Origin: Ruminococcus sp. Phil11
GTDB lineage: Bacteria > Bacillota > Clostridia > Oscillospirales > Ruminococcaceae
Reading direction: 5' to 3'
Assembly: GCA_001940925.1 (NCBI GenBank)
Contig: MSGZ01000030.1
Coordinates: 76,653-130,919, forward strand
Length of the DNA stretch: 54,267 nt
The stretch's first letter is position 1; each line of letters begins with the position of its first letter. Below the pieces are notes generated by a model. That model had not been told where the DNA came from and searched no databases. It was given only the letters and a program-made list of their open reading frames with translations. Below, piece after piece: positions 9,461 through 18,884 of this stretch. Position numbers and translations under genes: made by a program.

Positions 9461-10889
9461 CAACACAATGCACGCGAATCCGTTTGCCGGCACCGGCAAG
9501 GTCTTTTCCTACAGCTTAAAGCAGATGCTGACCGCCAAGGGCTGGCTGATCTCGACGCTGCTGATGGCGGCACTGCTGCTCATCGGCATCCCGCTGACCG
9601 TGCTCATTGTCGGAAAGGCCGCCGGCAGGGACGAGGGAAAAAAGAATGAGACTGCCGTCAGAACGGTCTATGTGGCCGATGAAACGGCGGGGACTGCGGA
9701 TTACAGTGTCCTGAAAGAAGCAGGGAAATATCCCGATGTGAACTATATTGCCTGCGGGAGCATGGAGGAGGCCTCTGCGGCTGCCGAAAAGGACAGCCAT
9801 GCGGTCGTCCTGCGCGTGACAAAGCCGGAGGACATCTACAAGCTGACGGTCTATCTGCCGGAGGGGACGGAGGTCTCCCGCAGCAAGGCGAGCAGCTTCG
9901 GCTCGTTCGCGGCGGAGAATTTTTCCGCGCTGCTGATGCAGAAGGCTGACCTGACGCCGGAGGAAACAGAGCTGCTCTCGATGCATGTCGTCACAGAGAC
10001 GGCGGGCATCTCTGCGGATGCAGACGATAAAGAGGACGAACAGGACGATCTCCTGACGCAGTTCATCATGATCTTCGTGCCGTTCATGGTCGTCATGACG
10101 GTCTATATGATGGTCATTCTGTACGGTCAGAGCATGGCGAACAGCGTCATGCTGGAAAAGACCTCAAAGCTTATGGAGACGATCCTGACGGCGGTGCACC
10201 CGGTCGCGCTGATGACGGGCAAGCTGCTCGCGACGGCCTGCTCCGCCGTGATCCAGACGCTGATCTGGATGCTTGCGGCAGCGGGCGGCATCATCGGTGC
10301 ACTGATCGCTGCGGTGTTCTCGTTCTCCGATATGGCCGGCCTTGCGGACAGTGCTGCCTTTGCCGATGCAGGCTCTGCGGAAAAGATCTCGCAGCTCATG
10401 GAGAGCATGGGCGGCAGCTTCCCGTCGATCTCGGTCTCCGGCATTTTCATTACGCTGATCGTCGTGGCACTCGGCTTCCTGCTGTATCTCTCCGTGGCAA
10501 CGCTCTCCGGCGCCATGGCTTCCAAGCAGGAGGATCTGAACAAGACGCTCGTCATCTTCACGATGATGCTTCTCATGAGTATGCTGCTGTGCCTGCGCTT
10601 TGAGGTCAATGAGGTCAGCGGCGAACTCGGTCTGATCTCCGAGGCGAAATGGCTGCGCTTCTTCCCGTTCACGGCGCTGCTGGTGCTGCCCGCAGACCTG
10701 ATCTTCGGCAAGCTCTCGGCACCCGAGATCTGCCTTGCACTGCTGTCAATGGCGGCGGCGGTGCTGCTGATGATCTGGCTGGCCGCCGCGGTCTATAAGC
10801 TGCTGGTGCTCTACCGCGGCAATCCGCCGAAGATCCGTCAGCTCATCACGATGCTGCGCGGCAAAAAGGACGAAAAGGCAGGCTCGTGA
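9447..10889 (+). CDS. ABC-2 type permease, NatB-like (second of two)
   Basis: A 480-residue protein with the same plan as its upstream neighbour: an N-terminal helix (residues 28-50), a long external domain, the cytoplasmic motif MLEKTSKLMETILTAVHP, and about six C-terminal helices. The two permeases share the SKLxExxLxxVxP loop that contacts the ATPase. A ribosome site GGAGG lies within the preceding gene. A strong terminator follows 30 bases after the stop. Together the three genes form one ABC export operon. Confidence 0.9.
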   Translation: MEKNNNTMHANPFAGTGKVFSYSLKQMLTAKGWLISTLLMAALLLIGIPLTVLIVGKAAGRDEGKKNETAVRTVYVADETAGTADYSVLKEAGKYPDVNYIACGSMEEASAAAEKDSHAVVLRVTKPEDIYKLTVYLPEGTEVSRSKASSFGSFAAENFSALLMQKADLTPEETELLSMHVVTETAGISADADDKEDEQDDLLTQFIMIFVPFMVVMTVYMMVILYGQSMANSVMLEKTSKLMETILTAVHPVALMTGKLLATACSAVIQTLIWMLAAAGGIIGALIAAVFSFSDMAGLADSAAFADAGSAEKISQLMESMGGSFPSISVSGIFITLIVVALGFLLYLSVATLSGAMASKQEDLNKTLVIFTMMLLMSMLLCLRFEVNEVSGELGLISEAKWLRFFPFTALLVLPADLIFGKLSAPEICLALLSMAAAVLLMIWLAAAVYKLLVLYRGNPPKIRQLITMLRGKKDEKAGS

Positions 10890-10921
10890 GGCTGTTGTGA
10901 ATTTACACAAAAAACGATAAA

Positions 10922-10966
10922 AAATCCGCCGGAAATTCTTTTGGGAATCGCCGGCGGATTTCTTGT
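10922..10966 (+). terminator. Terminator of the ABC export operon
   Basis: 11-base perfect stem AAATCCGCCGG (10922-10932) with 10951-10961, then TCTTGTC. Its 3' end overlaps the -35 element of the rpsB promoter. Confidence 0.8.
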
Positions 10967-10991
10967 CAAAAAGGGGAAAATGTGCTATAAT
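10963..10991 (+). promoter_or_regulatory. Promoter of rpsB-tsf
   Basis: TTGTCA (10963-10968), 17-base spacer, TATAAT (10986-10991). It leaves a leader of about 125 bases before rpsB that may hold a ribosomal-protein regulatory structure; I cannot confirm a known S2 leader by eye. Confidence 0.85.
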
Positions 10992-11123
10992 AGTAAGGCA
11001 CTTCGCACGGATTTGCACAGCCGCACGGTTTCGGCAGCGGGATCCCCGCGCCGGTCGCGGCGACGCCTTGTGCAGTCCGGAGGTCACAAACCAAATTTTT
11101 TTATTCACAGGAGGATATCCAAA

Positions 11124-11864
11124 ATGGGCGTTGTATCTATGAAACAACTTCTCGAAGCCGGCGTGCACTTCGGTCATCAGACCAGACGCTGGAACCCGAA
11201 AATGGCTCCGTACATCTTCACGGAGCGCAACGGCATCTACATCATTGACCTGCAGAAGACCGTCCGCAAGCTGGAGGAGGCTTACAACTTCGTTCGTGAG
11301 CTCTCCGCAGAGGGCAAGTCCGTTCTGTTCGTCGGAACCAAGAAGCAGGCTGCTGACTCCATCCGCGATGAGGCACAGCGTTCCGGTTCCTACTTCGTCA
11401 ATGCCCGCTGGCTCGGCGGTATGATGACCAACTACAAGACCATCCAGCAGCGCATCAAGCGTCTCGAGCAGCTCCATGCAATGGAAGCTGACGGCACGTT
11501 CGCACTGCTCCCGAAGAAGGAAGTCGCAAAGCTCTCCCTTGAGATCGAGAAGCTCGAAAAGTTCCTCGGCGGCATCAAGGGCATGAAGGAGCTGCCGGGC
11601 GCACTCTTCATCGTCGATCCGCGCAAGGAGAAGATCGCTGTTGCAGAAGCAAAGAAGCTCTGCATCCCGATCGTTGCGATCGTCGATACCAACTGCGATC
11701 CGGACGATGTTGACTATGTCATCCCGGGCAACGACGACGCAATCCGTGCGGTCAAGCTGATTGCAGGTACCATTGCAAACGCAGTCATCGAAGGCAGACA
11801 GGGTGCAGACGCACAGGCTGCCGAGGAAGCTGCTGCTGCCGAAGAAGAAGCTGCTGCTGAATAA
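11124..11864 (+). CDS. rpsB: 30S ribosomal protein S2
   Basis: A 246-residue S2. The N-terminal signature [20 protein letters not shown], the FVGTKKQA segment and [12 protein letters not shown] are all present. The last 20 residues are an Ala/Glu tail. The start ATG at 11124 has AGGAGG upstream; an in-frame extension lacks similarity. tsf follows after 20 bases, the conserved order. Confidence 0.98.
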   Translation: MGVVSMKQLLEAGVHFGHQTRRWNPKMAPYIFTERNGIYIIDLQKTVRKLEEAYNFVRELSAEGKSVLFVGTKKQAADSIRDEAQRSGSYFVNARWLGGMMTNYKTIQQRIKRLEQLHAMEADGTFALLPKKEVAKLSLEIEKLEKFLGGIKGMKELPGALFIVDPRKEKIAVAEAKKLCIPIVAIVDTNCDPDDVDYVIPGNDDAIRAVKLIAGTIANAVIEGRQGADAQAAEEAAAAEEEAAAE

Positions 11865-11884
11865 TTCACGGGAGGATACAGAAA

Positions 11885-12808
11885 ATGGCTAATTTTACTG
11901 CAAAAGACGTCAACGATCTCCGCAAGTCCACCGGCGTCGGCCTCATGGACTGCAAGAAGGCTCTGACCGAGGCAGACGGCGATGTCGAAAAGGCAATCGT
12001 CATCCTCCGTGAGAAGGGCCTTGCCAACCAGGCAAAGAAGGCTGACCGCATCGCTGCGGAAGGCGCTGTCATCGCGATCACCAATGCGGACAATACCGCA
12101 GGCGCGATCGTCGAGGTCAACTCCGAGACCGACTTCGTCGCACAGAACGAGGAGTTCGTCGGCTTCTGCGAGGGTCTGGCTCAGACCGTCCTCGATGTCA
12201 ACCCTGCTGACCTTGACGCACTGAAGGCTGCAAAGTTCTCCGGCAAGGACATGACCGTTGAGGAAGCACTGCAGGAGATCTTCCTGAAGTTCCGCGAGAA
12301 CCTCCAGATCCGCCGCTTTGCCCGTCTTGAGGGCATCGTCAAGGAGTATGTCCACTTCAATAAGAAGGAAGGCGTGCTCGTCGCTGCTTCCTGCGATGCA
12401 GGCGCAACCGCTGACGTTCTGGAGTGCCTGAACGACGTCGCGCTGCAGGCTGACGCCATGAAGGCGACCTACCTCACCAAGGAGGAGGTTCCGGCAGACG
12501 TCATCGAGCAGGAAAAGCAGATCGTTATGGCACAGATGGCTGACGATCCCAAGATGGCAAACAAGCCGGAACAGGTGCTCGCAAAGATCGCAGAGGGCAA
12601 GCTCGGCGTGTACTACAAGGACAACTGCCTGCTCGCACAGGAGTTCGTCAAGGGCGAGGGTGAGTCCATCGAGCAGTACGTCGCTGCATGCGGCAAGAAG
12701 GCCGGTGCTCCGATCACGCTCAAGAGCTTCGTCCGCTTCATCTGCGGCGAGGGCATCGAGAAGCGTGTGGACGATTTCGCAGGCGAGATCGCAAGCATGC
12801 TGAAATAA
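11885..12808 (+). CDS. tsf: Translation elongation factor Ts
   Basis: A 307-residue EF-Ts, the nucleotide-exchange factor for EF-Tu. The UBA-like N-terminal domain (VNDLRKSTGVGLMDCKKAL) and the core TDFVAQNEEF motif of the dimerisation domain are clear. GGGAGG precedes the start. It is cotranscribed with rpsB and ends at a strong terminator. Confidence 0.98.
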   Translation: MANFTAKDVNDLRKSTGVGLMDCKKALTEADGDVEKAIVILREKGLANQAKKADRIAAEGAVIAITNADNTAGAIVEVNSETDFVAQNEEFVGFCEGLAQTVLDVNPADLDALKAAKFSGKDMTVEEALQEIFLKFRENLQIRRFARLEGIVKEYVHFNKKEGVLVAASCDAGATADVLECLNDVALQADAMKATYLTKEEVPADVIEQEKQIVMAQMADDPKMANKPEQVLAKIAEGKLGVYYKDNCLLAQEFVKGEGESIEQYVAACGKKAGAPITLKSFVRFICGEGIEKRVDDFAGEIASMLK

Positions 12809-12818
12809 GTAAGTTCCA

Positions 12819-12863
12819 ACACCTGCCGGATGATAAAAAATTCGGCAGGTGTACTGTTTTTTA
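12819..12863 (+). terminator. Terminator of rpsB-tsf
   Basis: 10-base perfect stem ACACCTGCCG (12819-12828) with 12843-12852, then ACTGTTTTTTATCC. Confidence 0.88.
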
Positions 12864-13002
12864 TCCGTCTGCGCACAGAGATTTTCTGCAAAATGACATC
12901 TGATATCGCAACAATATACCTGAAAATCTGCAAAATTCGCAATATAATTCTATTATTGCAGAAGGAATGTGCGAAACGTCATAAAGAAGATACAAAAAGT
13001 CA

Positions 13003-13031
13003 TTGCTTTTTCTTTCAGTTTCAGTTAAGAT
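13003..13031 (+). promoter_or_regulatory. Candidate promoter and leader hairpin of the cohesin-dockerin gene
   Basis: TTGCTT (13003-13008), 17-base spacer, TAAGAT (13026-13031). The leader then carries a stem of about ten pairs at 13082-13103 (GCAGTCGGCA / TGCCGGCTGC, one G-T pair) roughly 20 bases before the ribosome site. The rest of 12864-13002 is AT-rich with no gene. Confidence 0.5.
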
Positions 13032-13138
13032 ATAAATGGTATCATGTGAACGTGGATGAAGAAGGGGACATCCGCCTCACGGCAGTCGGCATCTGCCGGC
13101 TGCAGAACACCATACAAAAATTTTGGAGGAGTATGAAC

Positions 13139-13966
13139 ATGAAAAAGAAGATTCTTTCTGGCCTGATGGCTATGACCATGGCTGCTATGAGCATGGGTCT
13201 GTCTGCTTTCGCGGCTGATGATGTTCAGGTAACCATCGGTAAGGCGGAAGTTGAGCCGGGCGCAGCATTCAGTGTTGACGTCGAGCTGGGTTCCGTCCCG
13301 AGCTCCGGTCTGAGCTCTATCGACTTCGCAATCAGCTATGACAGCAGCCTTATCAAGATCGACAAGGTCGAGCTGGGTTCTGCCGGCAAGACCGGTGCTG
13401 ATTCTCAGGAAGGCGACCTGGGCGATACGCTGTTCAGCTGGTATGACACCGGCAAGCAGATCGTTGTCGTCTGGGCAACCGGTCTGACTGATTCCCAGTA
13501 TTGGGTCAAGTCCAGCGGCAAGTTCCTGACCCTGTCCGGTACTGCAAAGACTACTGCAGGTACCGCAGAGCTGAAGGGCGGTGCTGTTGACCGTGCTGCA
13601 TATCCGGGCTCGTCTGCAAAGGCTGATGTTGTGTTCTCCGCTGTCGGCGACACAACGAAGGATTACTCTGCTGCTTTCACCAACGGTGAAGTCAAGATTG
13701 GTGCTCCGGAAACCACTCCGGCTCCGATCGTGACCACTGCTCCCGCTTCCAAGTGGGGCGACGCTACCTGCGACGGCAAGGTTGACGTTTCTGACGCCGT
13801 TCTGATCTGCCGCTTTGCTGTTTCCGATGCGAAGGCCGTTCTGACCGACGCCGGCAAGGCAAACGCTGATGTCACGCACGACGCTTCCGTCAACGCAGAA
13901 GATGCTTCCAAGATCCTGAAGTACATCGCTCGTCTGATCACTGCTGATGACCTTGAGAAGGCATAA
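13139..13966 (+). CDS. Secreted cohesin-dockerin protein (adaptor scaffoldin-like)
   Basis: A 275-residue exported protein. It has a signal peptide (cleavage likely after AFA at residue 25), one cohesin domain (about 28-180, beginning VQVTIGKAEVEPGAAFSVDV and containing IDFAISYDSSLIKI), a short Thr/Pro linker, and a dockerin (about 203-270). Both dockerin calcium loops are visible: GDATCDGKVDVSDAVLI and ADVTHDASVNAEDASKIL, each with Thr where Asn is usual at loop position 3. Cohesins bind dockerins of other proteins. A single cohesin plus dockerin is the plan of ruminococcal adaptor scaffoldins such as ScaC. The start was chosen at 13139 because GGAGGA lies eight bases upstream; an ATG at 13133 is too close. 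It stands alone between translation genes and glyA, with its own promoter and terminator. Confidence 0.92.
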   Translation: MKKKILSGLMAMTMAAMSMGLSAFAADDVQVTIGKAEVEPGAAFSVDVELGSVPSSGLSSIDFAISYDSSLIKIDKVELGSAGKTGADSQEGDLGDTLFSWYDTGKQIVVVWATGLTDSQYWVKSSGKFLTLSGTAKTTAGTAELKGGAVDRAAYPGSSAKADVVFSAVGDTTKDYSAAFTNGEVKIGAPETTPAPIVTTAPASKWGDATCDGKVDVSDAVLICRFAVSDAKAVLTDAGKANADVTHDASVNAEDASKILKYIARLITADDLEKA

Positions 13967-13999
13967 GTTCTGATTGTCTGCACTTTGAAGAATGCAACT

Positions 14000-14037
14000 A
14001 TCCGCACTGTCCGCAAGGGCAGTGCGGATCTTTTCTG
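14000..14037 (+). terminator. Terminator of the cohesin-dockerin gene
   Basis: Stem ATCCGCACTG (14000-14009) with 14020-14029, then CTTTTCT. Confidence 0.85.
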
Positions 14038-14060
14038 CCTGAAAAAACTTTGAAATCCTC

Positions 14061-14089
14061 TTGCATCTTCCGGAGAAATGTGGTATAAT
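14061..14089 (+). promoter_or_regulatory. Promoter of glyA
   Basis: TTGCAT (14061-14066), 17-base spacer, TATAAT (14084-14089). The leader is about 50 bases, too short for a glycine riboswitch. Confidence 0.85.
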
Positions 14090-14144
14090 GTATGTATGTG
14101 CCCGTGAAAAGCGGGATAATTTACCGGAAAGGAAAGATATTATT

Positions 14145-15398
14145 ATGTTCAAAGACCTGATTGATACGATCGGCTATGTTTCGCAGTGTGATCCCGATGT
14201 CGGCGAGGCAATGGCAAAGGAGCTGGCACGCCAGAGAAGAAATCTGGAGCTGATCGCCAGCGAAAACATCGTCTCCCCTGCCGTCATGGCAGCAATGGGC
14301 TCTGTGCTCACCAATAAGTACGCAGAGGGCTATCCGGGCAAGCGTTATTACGGCGGATGTGAAGCGGTCGATATCGTTGAGGAGATCGCGATCGAGCGCG
14401 CGAAAAAGCTGTTCGGCGCAAATTATGCAAACGTGCAGGCGCATTCCGGCGCACAGGCCAACACCGCTGTTTACTTCGCACTGCTCCAGCCGGGCGACAC
14501 CGTTCTCGGCATGAGCCTTGCACACGGCGGCCACCTGACCCACGGTTCTCCGGTCAATCTTTCCGGTAAGTATTTCAACTTTCTGTCCTACGGCGTCGGC
14601 GATGACGGCAGACTGGATTACGATGTCGTCGAGAAGCTCACCAAAGAGCATCAGCCGAAGCTGATCGTTGCAGGTGCTTCTGCTTATCCGCGTGCCATCG
14701 ACTTCGCACGCCTCGCAGAGATCGCACACAGCAACGGCGCGCTGCTCATGGTCGATATGGCACATATTGCGGGTCTGGTCGCAGCAGGTCTGCACCAGTC
14801 TCCTGTCGGCTATGCCGATGTCGTCACCACCACGACCCACAAGACCCTCCGCGGCCCGCGCGGCGGCCTGATCCTCACCAATGAGGAGGAGCTCATCAAG
14901 AAGATCAACAAGGCGATCTTCCCGGGCATCCAGGGCGGCCCGCTCATGCATGTGATCGCAGGCAAGGCTGTCTGCTTCGGCGAGGCACTGAAGCCCGAGT
15001 TCAAGGCTTATGCACAGCAGATCGTCGATAACGCACAGGCACTTGCAAAAGGACTGCTCGACCGCGGCTTTGACCTCGTATCCGGCGGCACCGATAATCA
15101 CCTGATGCTCGTTGATCTCCGCCCGGTTCACATCACCGGCAAGGAGATGGAGCACCGTCTTGATGAGGTCTATATCACCGTCAACAAGAACGCGATCCCG
15201 AACGATCCGGAAAAGCCGATGGTCACCAGCGGCATCCGCGTCGGTACGCCGGCTGTTACGACCCGCGGCCTTGTCACCGAGGATATGGAGAAAATTGCGG
15301 AGTTCATGTATCTGACCGCAACGCAGTTCGAGACCAAGGCGGACGAGATCCGCGAGGGCGTCAGCGCACTGTGCGCAAAATACCCGCTCTACGAGTGA
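14145..15398 (+). CDS. glyA: Serine hydroxymethyltransferase
   Basis: A 417-residue PLP enzyme that converts serine and tetrahydrofolate to glycine and 5,10-methylene-THF. The family signature with the PLP-binding lysine ([14 protein letters not shown], Lys near residue 232) is intact, as are [11 protein letters not shown] and [11 protein letters not shown]. The length is normal. The start ATG follows GGAAAGGA. It has its own promoter and a hairpin after the stop, so it is probably monocistronic. Confidence 0.97.
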   Translation: MFKDLIDTIGYVSQCDPDVGEAMAKELARQRRNLELIASENIVSPAVMAAMGSVLTNKYAEGYPGKRYYGGCEAVDIVEEIAIERAKKLFGANYANVQAHSGAQANTAVYFALLQPGDTVLGMSLAHGGHLTHGSPVNLSGKYFNFLSYGVGDDGRLDYDVVEKLTKEHQPKLIVAGASAYPRAIDFARLAEIAHSNGALLMVDMAHIAGLVAAGLHQSPVGYADVVTTTTHKTLRGPRGGLILTNEEELIKKINKAIFPGIQGGPLMHVIAGKAVCFGEALKPEFKAYAQQIVDNAQALAKGLLDRGFDLVSGGTDNHLMLVDLRPVHITGKEMEHRLDEVYITVNKNAIPNDPEKPMVTSGIRVGTPAVTTRGLVTEDMEKIAEFMYLTATQFETKADEIREGVSALCAKYPLYE

Positions 15399-15420
15399 TT
15401 CTGATCGAAAATATCCGACG

Positions 15421-15447
15421 AAAGCAGGACAGGCGATGTCCTGCTTT
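15421..15447 (+). terminator. Hairpin after glyA
   Basis: 11-base perfect stem AAAGCAGGACA (15421-15431) with 15437-15447. There is no strong T run after it, so termination may be partial and the antiporter operon could receive read-through. Confidence 0.5.
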
Positions 15448-15473
15448 CCGCGTGTTTACAGGGAGTGACATAA

Positions 15474-16781
15474 ATGGAATTCAATGTGATGCACATTCTG
15501 CTGGATTGCGGCATCATTCTGTTTTCAACCAAATTTGTCGGTATGGTGACCCGAAAGCTCGGTCTGCCGCAGGTCGTCGGCATGATTCTGGCCGGCCTGC
15601 TGATCGGCCCGGCACTGTTTGCCGGTACAGGTTTCCCCGGTCTGATTCATCCGACCGATACCGAAATGAACGTGCTGAAAAGCTTTTCGCAGATCGGCGT
15701 GGTCTTTATCCTGTTTTCCAGCGGACTGGAAACCGATTTCCGCGAGATGAAGCGCAGCGGCGTCGCAGCAACTTGTATCGCACTTGCCGGCGTTGCTGTG
15801 CCGATCGCATTGGGTACGCTGACAGCACTGCTGTTTATGGGCGGGCTTTCTGAAATTCACAATCACGAAAAGCTCATGAATGCGCTGTTTGTCGGCTGTA
15901 TCCTCTCCGCGACGAGCGTCGGCATCACCGTTGAGACCCTGCGCGAATTGGGCAAGCTGAAAACAAAAATCGGCACGACCGTTTTGAGTGCCGCGATCAT
16001 TGACGATGTTATCGGCATTGTTGCGCTCAGTATCGTGACCGGGATCGGCGGCGAGGGCAGCATCGGCATGACGCTGCTGCGCGTTGCAGGCTTTTTCCTG
16101 TTTACAGGCGTGGCCGGTTATCTGATGCGCCGTGCGTTCAAGCTCATGGTCAGAATCTACCCGCACCGACGCAGAACGAGCATTTTCGCGTTCGCGGCCT
16201 GTTTCTTCTTTGCCTATGCCGCAGAGGAATTCTTCGGCATTGCGGCGATCACCGGCGCATATATGGCCGGTCTGATGCTCTCCGGCCTCGGTGACAGCCA
16301 GTTTGTTGACCGCAAGGTCATTGTCTCCGGCTACATGTTCTTTACGCCGATGTTCTTCGCATATATCGGCATCAGCGCGGATTTCAGCGGCTTTCGCTGG
16401 TCGAGTATGCTGTTTGTGCTGGCATTTGTCGCGGCGGGCATCATCGGCAAAATTGTCGGATGCGGCGCAGTCGCGCGCTGCTTCGGCTATAAAAAACGGG
16501 ATTCGCTGGCGGCAGGCTTCGGCATGATCGCCCGCGGTGAAGTCGCACTCGCGGTCTATGCGACCGGCTCTGTCCTGATTGCGAAAACCGACGGCATTGA
16601 CCCGCTGGTCGCAACAATCTTCCTGATTATCACCAGCTCGATTCTCTGCCCGATCTTCTTAAAGCTTGTGTTCCGCAATCACCAGACCGCAGAGGTCGCG
16701 GCTGCGGTTCCGCACAGCGTTACGATCTCCTCGGAGGCAATTGAAAACGTGCATCATAATATCGGGGACGAGGACGAATAA
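15474..16781 (+). CDS. Cation:proton antiporter, CPA2 family
   Basis: A 435-residue polytopic protein with about twelve membrane helices. The early motif GLPQVVGMILAGLLIGPALF and the later LSATSVGITVETLRELGKL and SAAIIDDVIGIV are typical of the sodium/proton exchanger fold, with paired acidic residues at the ion site (DD in IIDDV). There is no C-terminal RCK/TrkA domain, unlike KefB or KefC. It should exchange sodium or potassium for protons and help with pH or ion balance. The next gene, maf, starts 17 bases after the stop. Confidence 0.9.
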   Translation: MEFNVMHILLDCGIILFSTKFVGMVTRKLGLPQVVGMILAGLLIGPALFAGTGFPGLIHPTDTEMNVLKSFSQIGVVFILFSSGLETDFREMKRSGVAATCIALAGVAVPIALGTLTALLFMGGLSEIHNHEKLMNALFVGCILSATSVGITVETLRELGKLKTKIGTTVLSAAIIDDVIGIVALSIVTGIGGEGSIGMTLLRVAGFFLFTGVAGYLMRRAFKLMVRIYPHRRRTSIFAFAACFFFAYAAEEFFGIAAITGAYMAGLMLSGLGDSQFVDRKVIVSGYMFFTPMFFAYIGISADFSGFRWSSMLFVLAFVAAGIIGKIVGCGAVARCFGYKKRDSLAAGFGMIARGEVALAVYATGSVLIAKTDGIDPLVATIFLIITSSILCPIFLKLVFRNHQTAEVAAAVPHSVTISSEAIENVHHNIGDEDE

Positions 16782-16798
16782 GCAGGAGGCTCTGAACG

Positions 16799-17359
16799 AT
16801 GAAACTAATTCTTGCAAGCGGCAGCCCGCGCAGACGGGAGCTGCTCGGAAAACTGGATATCCCGTTTGAGGTGATTGTCTCGGAATGCGACGAAACGCTG
16901 CCGGACGGAATCCCGGCCGATGCCGCTGCGGAGATGCTTGCCGTGCGGAAGGCGGCGGCTGTCGCGAAGCTGCACCCGGATGCAGTCGTCATCGGTGCGG
17001 ATACGACTGTCATTCTCGATGACGAAATACTTGGAAAGCCTGCGGATAATGCCGACTGCAAACGAATGCTGCACGCACTCTCCGGCCGGATGCACAAGGT
17101 CATCACCGGCGTCGGCATATTTTGGAACGGACGCTCTGCAAGCTTCTCCGACGAGACATCTGTGCAGTTTTATCCGCTGACCGATGCGGAAATTGACGCA
17201 TATGCGGCCTCTGAGGAGCCCTACGACAAGGCCGGTGCCTACGGCATACAGGGACAGGGTGCCCTGCTGGTCGCAGGCATACACGGCGATTATTACAATG
17301 TCATGGGACTGCCGGTTGCAAGGCTGGCGCGGCAGCTCCGGGATTTCGGCCTGCTGTAA
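16799..17359 (+). CDS. maf: Maf/YhdE-type nucleoside triphosphate pyrophosphatase
   Basis: A 186-residue Maf-family protein; the family hydrolyses dTTP, UTP or modified NTPs to the monophosphate. The motif LASGSPRRRELL at the N-terminus, VIGADTTV in the middle and DKAGAYGIQG near residue 140 are all present. The length is typical. GCAGGAGG lies upstream. It sits between the antiporter and the metallohydrolase with 17-base gaps on both sides, so the three form one operon. Confidence 0.95.
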   Translation: MKLILASGSPRRRELLGKLDIPFEVIVSECDETLPDGIPADAAAEMLAVRKAAAVAKLHPDAVVIGADTTVILDDEILGKPADNADCKRMLHALSGRMHKVITGVGIFWNGRSASFSDETSVQFYPLTDAEIDAYAASEEPYDKAGAYGIQGQGALLVAGIHGDYYNVMGLPVARLARQLRDFGLL

Positions 17360-17376
17360 CGAACGGAGGGACGGCT

Positions 17377-18069
17377 ATGCTGCAATTTCTCGGGCGCGGC
17401 GCGGCGTTTTCAGACGCGCAGAACTGCGCGTTTTTTGAGCAGAACGGTCAGCTCATTCTGCTGGACTGCCCGATGTCGGCATTTCATAAGCTGCGCCGGT
17501 TTACGAAACCGTATGACGGCATCACGGTGCTTGTGACGCATACGCACAGCGACCACTGCGGCGGCATCCCGATGCTGATCCACTATGCAAAACATGTATT
17601 TCATATTCCGGTGACGGTGCTCGCGCCGACGGATGAGGTCGCGGATGATCTGCGGTATCTGATCGAGCGGCTGGACGGCTGCAGCCCGGATGCGTATACG
17701 CTGGTGACGGCGGACACGTTTTCGGCGGACTGGTTCCGCGGGGCGGTTCCGGTTGACCATGCGGCTGCTCTTTCCGGACGCTGCTTCGGCTACCGGCTGT
17801 ATGTGGACGGCTGCGATGTGATCTACACCGGCGACACGGCGTCGCTCAGTCCCTTTCTGCCGTATCTTCATGCGGGCGCGTATCTCTATACGGAAGCTGC
17901 CTGCTTTGACAGCGGCGTGCATCTGTATATCGAACGCCTGCTGCCGGAGCTGAAACGGCTGACCGCTGCGGGCGTGCATGTATACCTGATGCATCTGGAC
18001 GATGAGGATGCGCTTCGTGAGAAGATCAAAGGAACGGGTGCGGCTTTTGCACCGCTGTTCGGGGCATAA
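17377..18069 (+). CDS. Metallo-beta-lactamase-fold hydrolase
   Basis: A 230-residue MBL-fold protein. The zinc motif THTHSDHCGG lies near residues 57-66, with further ligands at VDHAAAL and YTGDTASL and in the C-terminal MHLDD. This is the general layout of the RNase Z-like/arylsulfatase-like group, but the substrate cannot be told. It is the last gene of the antiporter-maf operon and is followed by a strong terminator. Confidence 0.88.
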   Translation: MLQFLGRGAAFSDAQNCAFFEQNGQLILLDCPMSAFHKLRRFTKPYDGITVLVTHTHSDHCGGIPMLIHYAKHVFHIPVTVLAPTDEVADDLRYLIERLDGCSPDAYTLVTADTFSADWFRGAVPVDHAAALSGRCFGYRLYVDGCDVIYTGDTASLSPFLPYLHAGAYLYTEAACFDSGVHLYIERLLPELKRLTAAGVHVYLMHLDDEDALREKIKGTGAAFAPLFGA

Positions 18070-18076
18070 TATGCAT

Positions 18077-18110
18077 GAGGCACTGATATTGCATCAGTGC
18101 CTCGTTTTTA
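18077..18110 (+). terminator. Terminator of the antiporter-maf-MBL operon
   Basis: 11-base perfect stem GAGGCACTGAT (18077-18087) with 18093-18103, then GTTTTTAC. It lies between convergent genes. Confidence 0.88.
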
Positions 18111-18323
18111 CTCCGTCTCGTCCGGCGTATATTCAAACAGGTCGGCGGGCTGGCAGTCCAGCACGCGGCAGATCGCGTTCATGGTATCGAATTTGATGCC
18201 CTTCATTTTGCCGGTCTTGAGATTGGAGAGATTGACATTCGTCATGCCGACACGCTCTGCCAGCTCATTGAGCGACATTTTGCGGTCCGCCATCATGCGG
18301 TCCAATCTGATAATGATTGCCAT
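18108..18323 (-). CDS. Small Cro/C1-type HTH regulator (YozG-like)
   Basis: A 71-residue protein made almost wholly of one helix-turn-helix domain (MSLNELAERVGMTNVNLSNL). It ends with FEYTPDE, typical of the small regulators that accompany DUF2975 proteins. It starts 11 bases after the DUF2975 gene and should be cotranscribed with it. By analogy it may repress its own promoter. Confidence 0.9.
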   Translation of the reverse strand: MAIIIRLDRMMADRKMSLNELAERVGMTNVNLSNLKTGKMKGIKFDTMNAICRVLDCQPADLFEYTPDETE

Positions 18324-18334
18324 ATACGCCTCCT

Positions 18335-18796
18335 TTACGCGATCTGATCCATATCCTTCTGCAAATAATGCCCGTAAACAAAGATCTCGGACAGGATACC
18401 GATGATCGTGCCGAGCAGGAACAGGAACACCGAGTTCCGGTCGTCCAGATAGAACACAAACTGTGCGCCTTCACCGCCCTGCTTGCCGATGCCGTCTGCA
18501 ATGCAGTCGGCGAACTGCATCAGATAACCGCTGCAGCAGACCGTTAAGGCGATGATCCGCAGCTTGCGGATCACCGATTTGGCAAAGGGCTTGCCGTTTT
18601 TGCGGATATCCGTAAAAATCAGGCCGGTCAGCAGGGAAATGACAAAAAGAAACAGACTGGAGAACGCCTTGCTGAAATCATGCCGTGCGAGAAGCTGGAA
18701 AACGGCATTGCCTGCAAAGACGCCGGACAGTACCAGCGTAATGATGACATCTGTGCGGGTACGCTTGTTGAGTGCTTCGACATTCGGATCTTTCAT
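18335..18796 (-). CDS. DUF2975 membrane protein
   Basis: A 153-residue protein with four predicted membrane helices (about 18-36, 44-60, 84-101 and 120-142). Family marks are DIRKNGKPFAKSVIRKLR after helix 2 and the C-terminal E..VYGHYLQKDMD. DUF2975 proteins are nearly always paired with a small Cro-type regulator, as here. Their function is unknown. AGGAGG precedes the start, and a consensus promoter lies upstream. Confidence 0.88.
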   Translation of the reverse strand: MKDPNVEALNKRTRTDVIITLVLSGVFAGNAVFQLLARHDFSKAFSSLFLFVISLLTGLIFTDIRKNGKPFAKSVIRKLRIIALTVCCSGYLMQFADCIADGIGKQGGEGAQFVFYLDDRNSVFLFLLGTIIGILSEIFVYGHYLQKDMDQIA

Positions 18797-18855
18797 GGTT
18801 CATACCTCCTGAACAGTTCGGGTTATTATGTGTGTCTGTATCAGCTGATGGTTCC

Positions 18856-18884
18856 AGTATAGCACGAAATTTAAATTTTGTCAA
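18856..18884 (-). promoter_or_regulatory. Promoter of the DUF2975-HTH pair, with nearby palindrome
   Basis: On the minus strand, TTGACA (18879-18884) and TATACT (18856-18861) with a 17-base spacer. Directly upstream of the -35 box, 18891-18909 is a perfect palindrome (ATTAAAG, five-base loop, CTTTAAT), a candidate operator for the HTH protein. Confidence 0.85.

Noticed and set aside
8117..9499. Minus-strand 460-codon frame opposite the first ABC permease
   Set aside because: Composition is rich in Arg, Gln and His with no domain signal. The plus-strand permease is clearly the real gene.
14090..14144. Glycine or other riboswitch before glyA
   Set aside because: The leader from the mapped promoter is only about 50 bases, with no aptamer-like structure.
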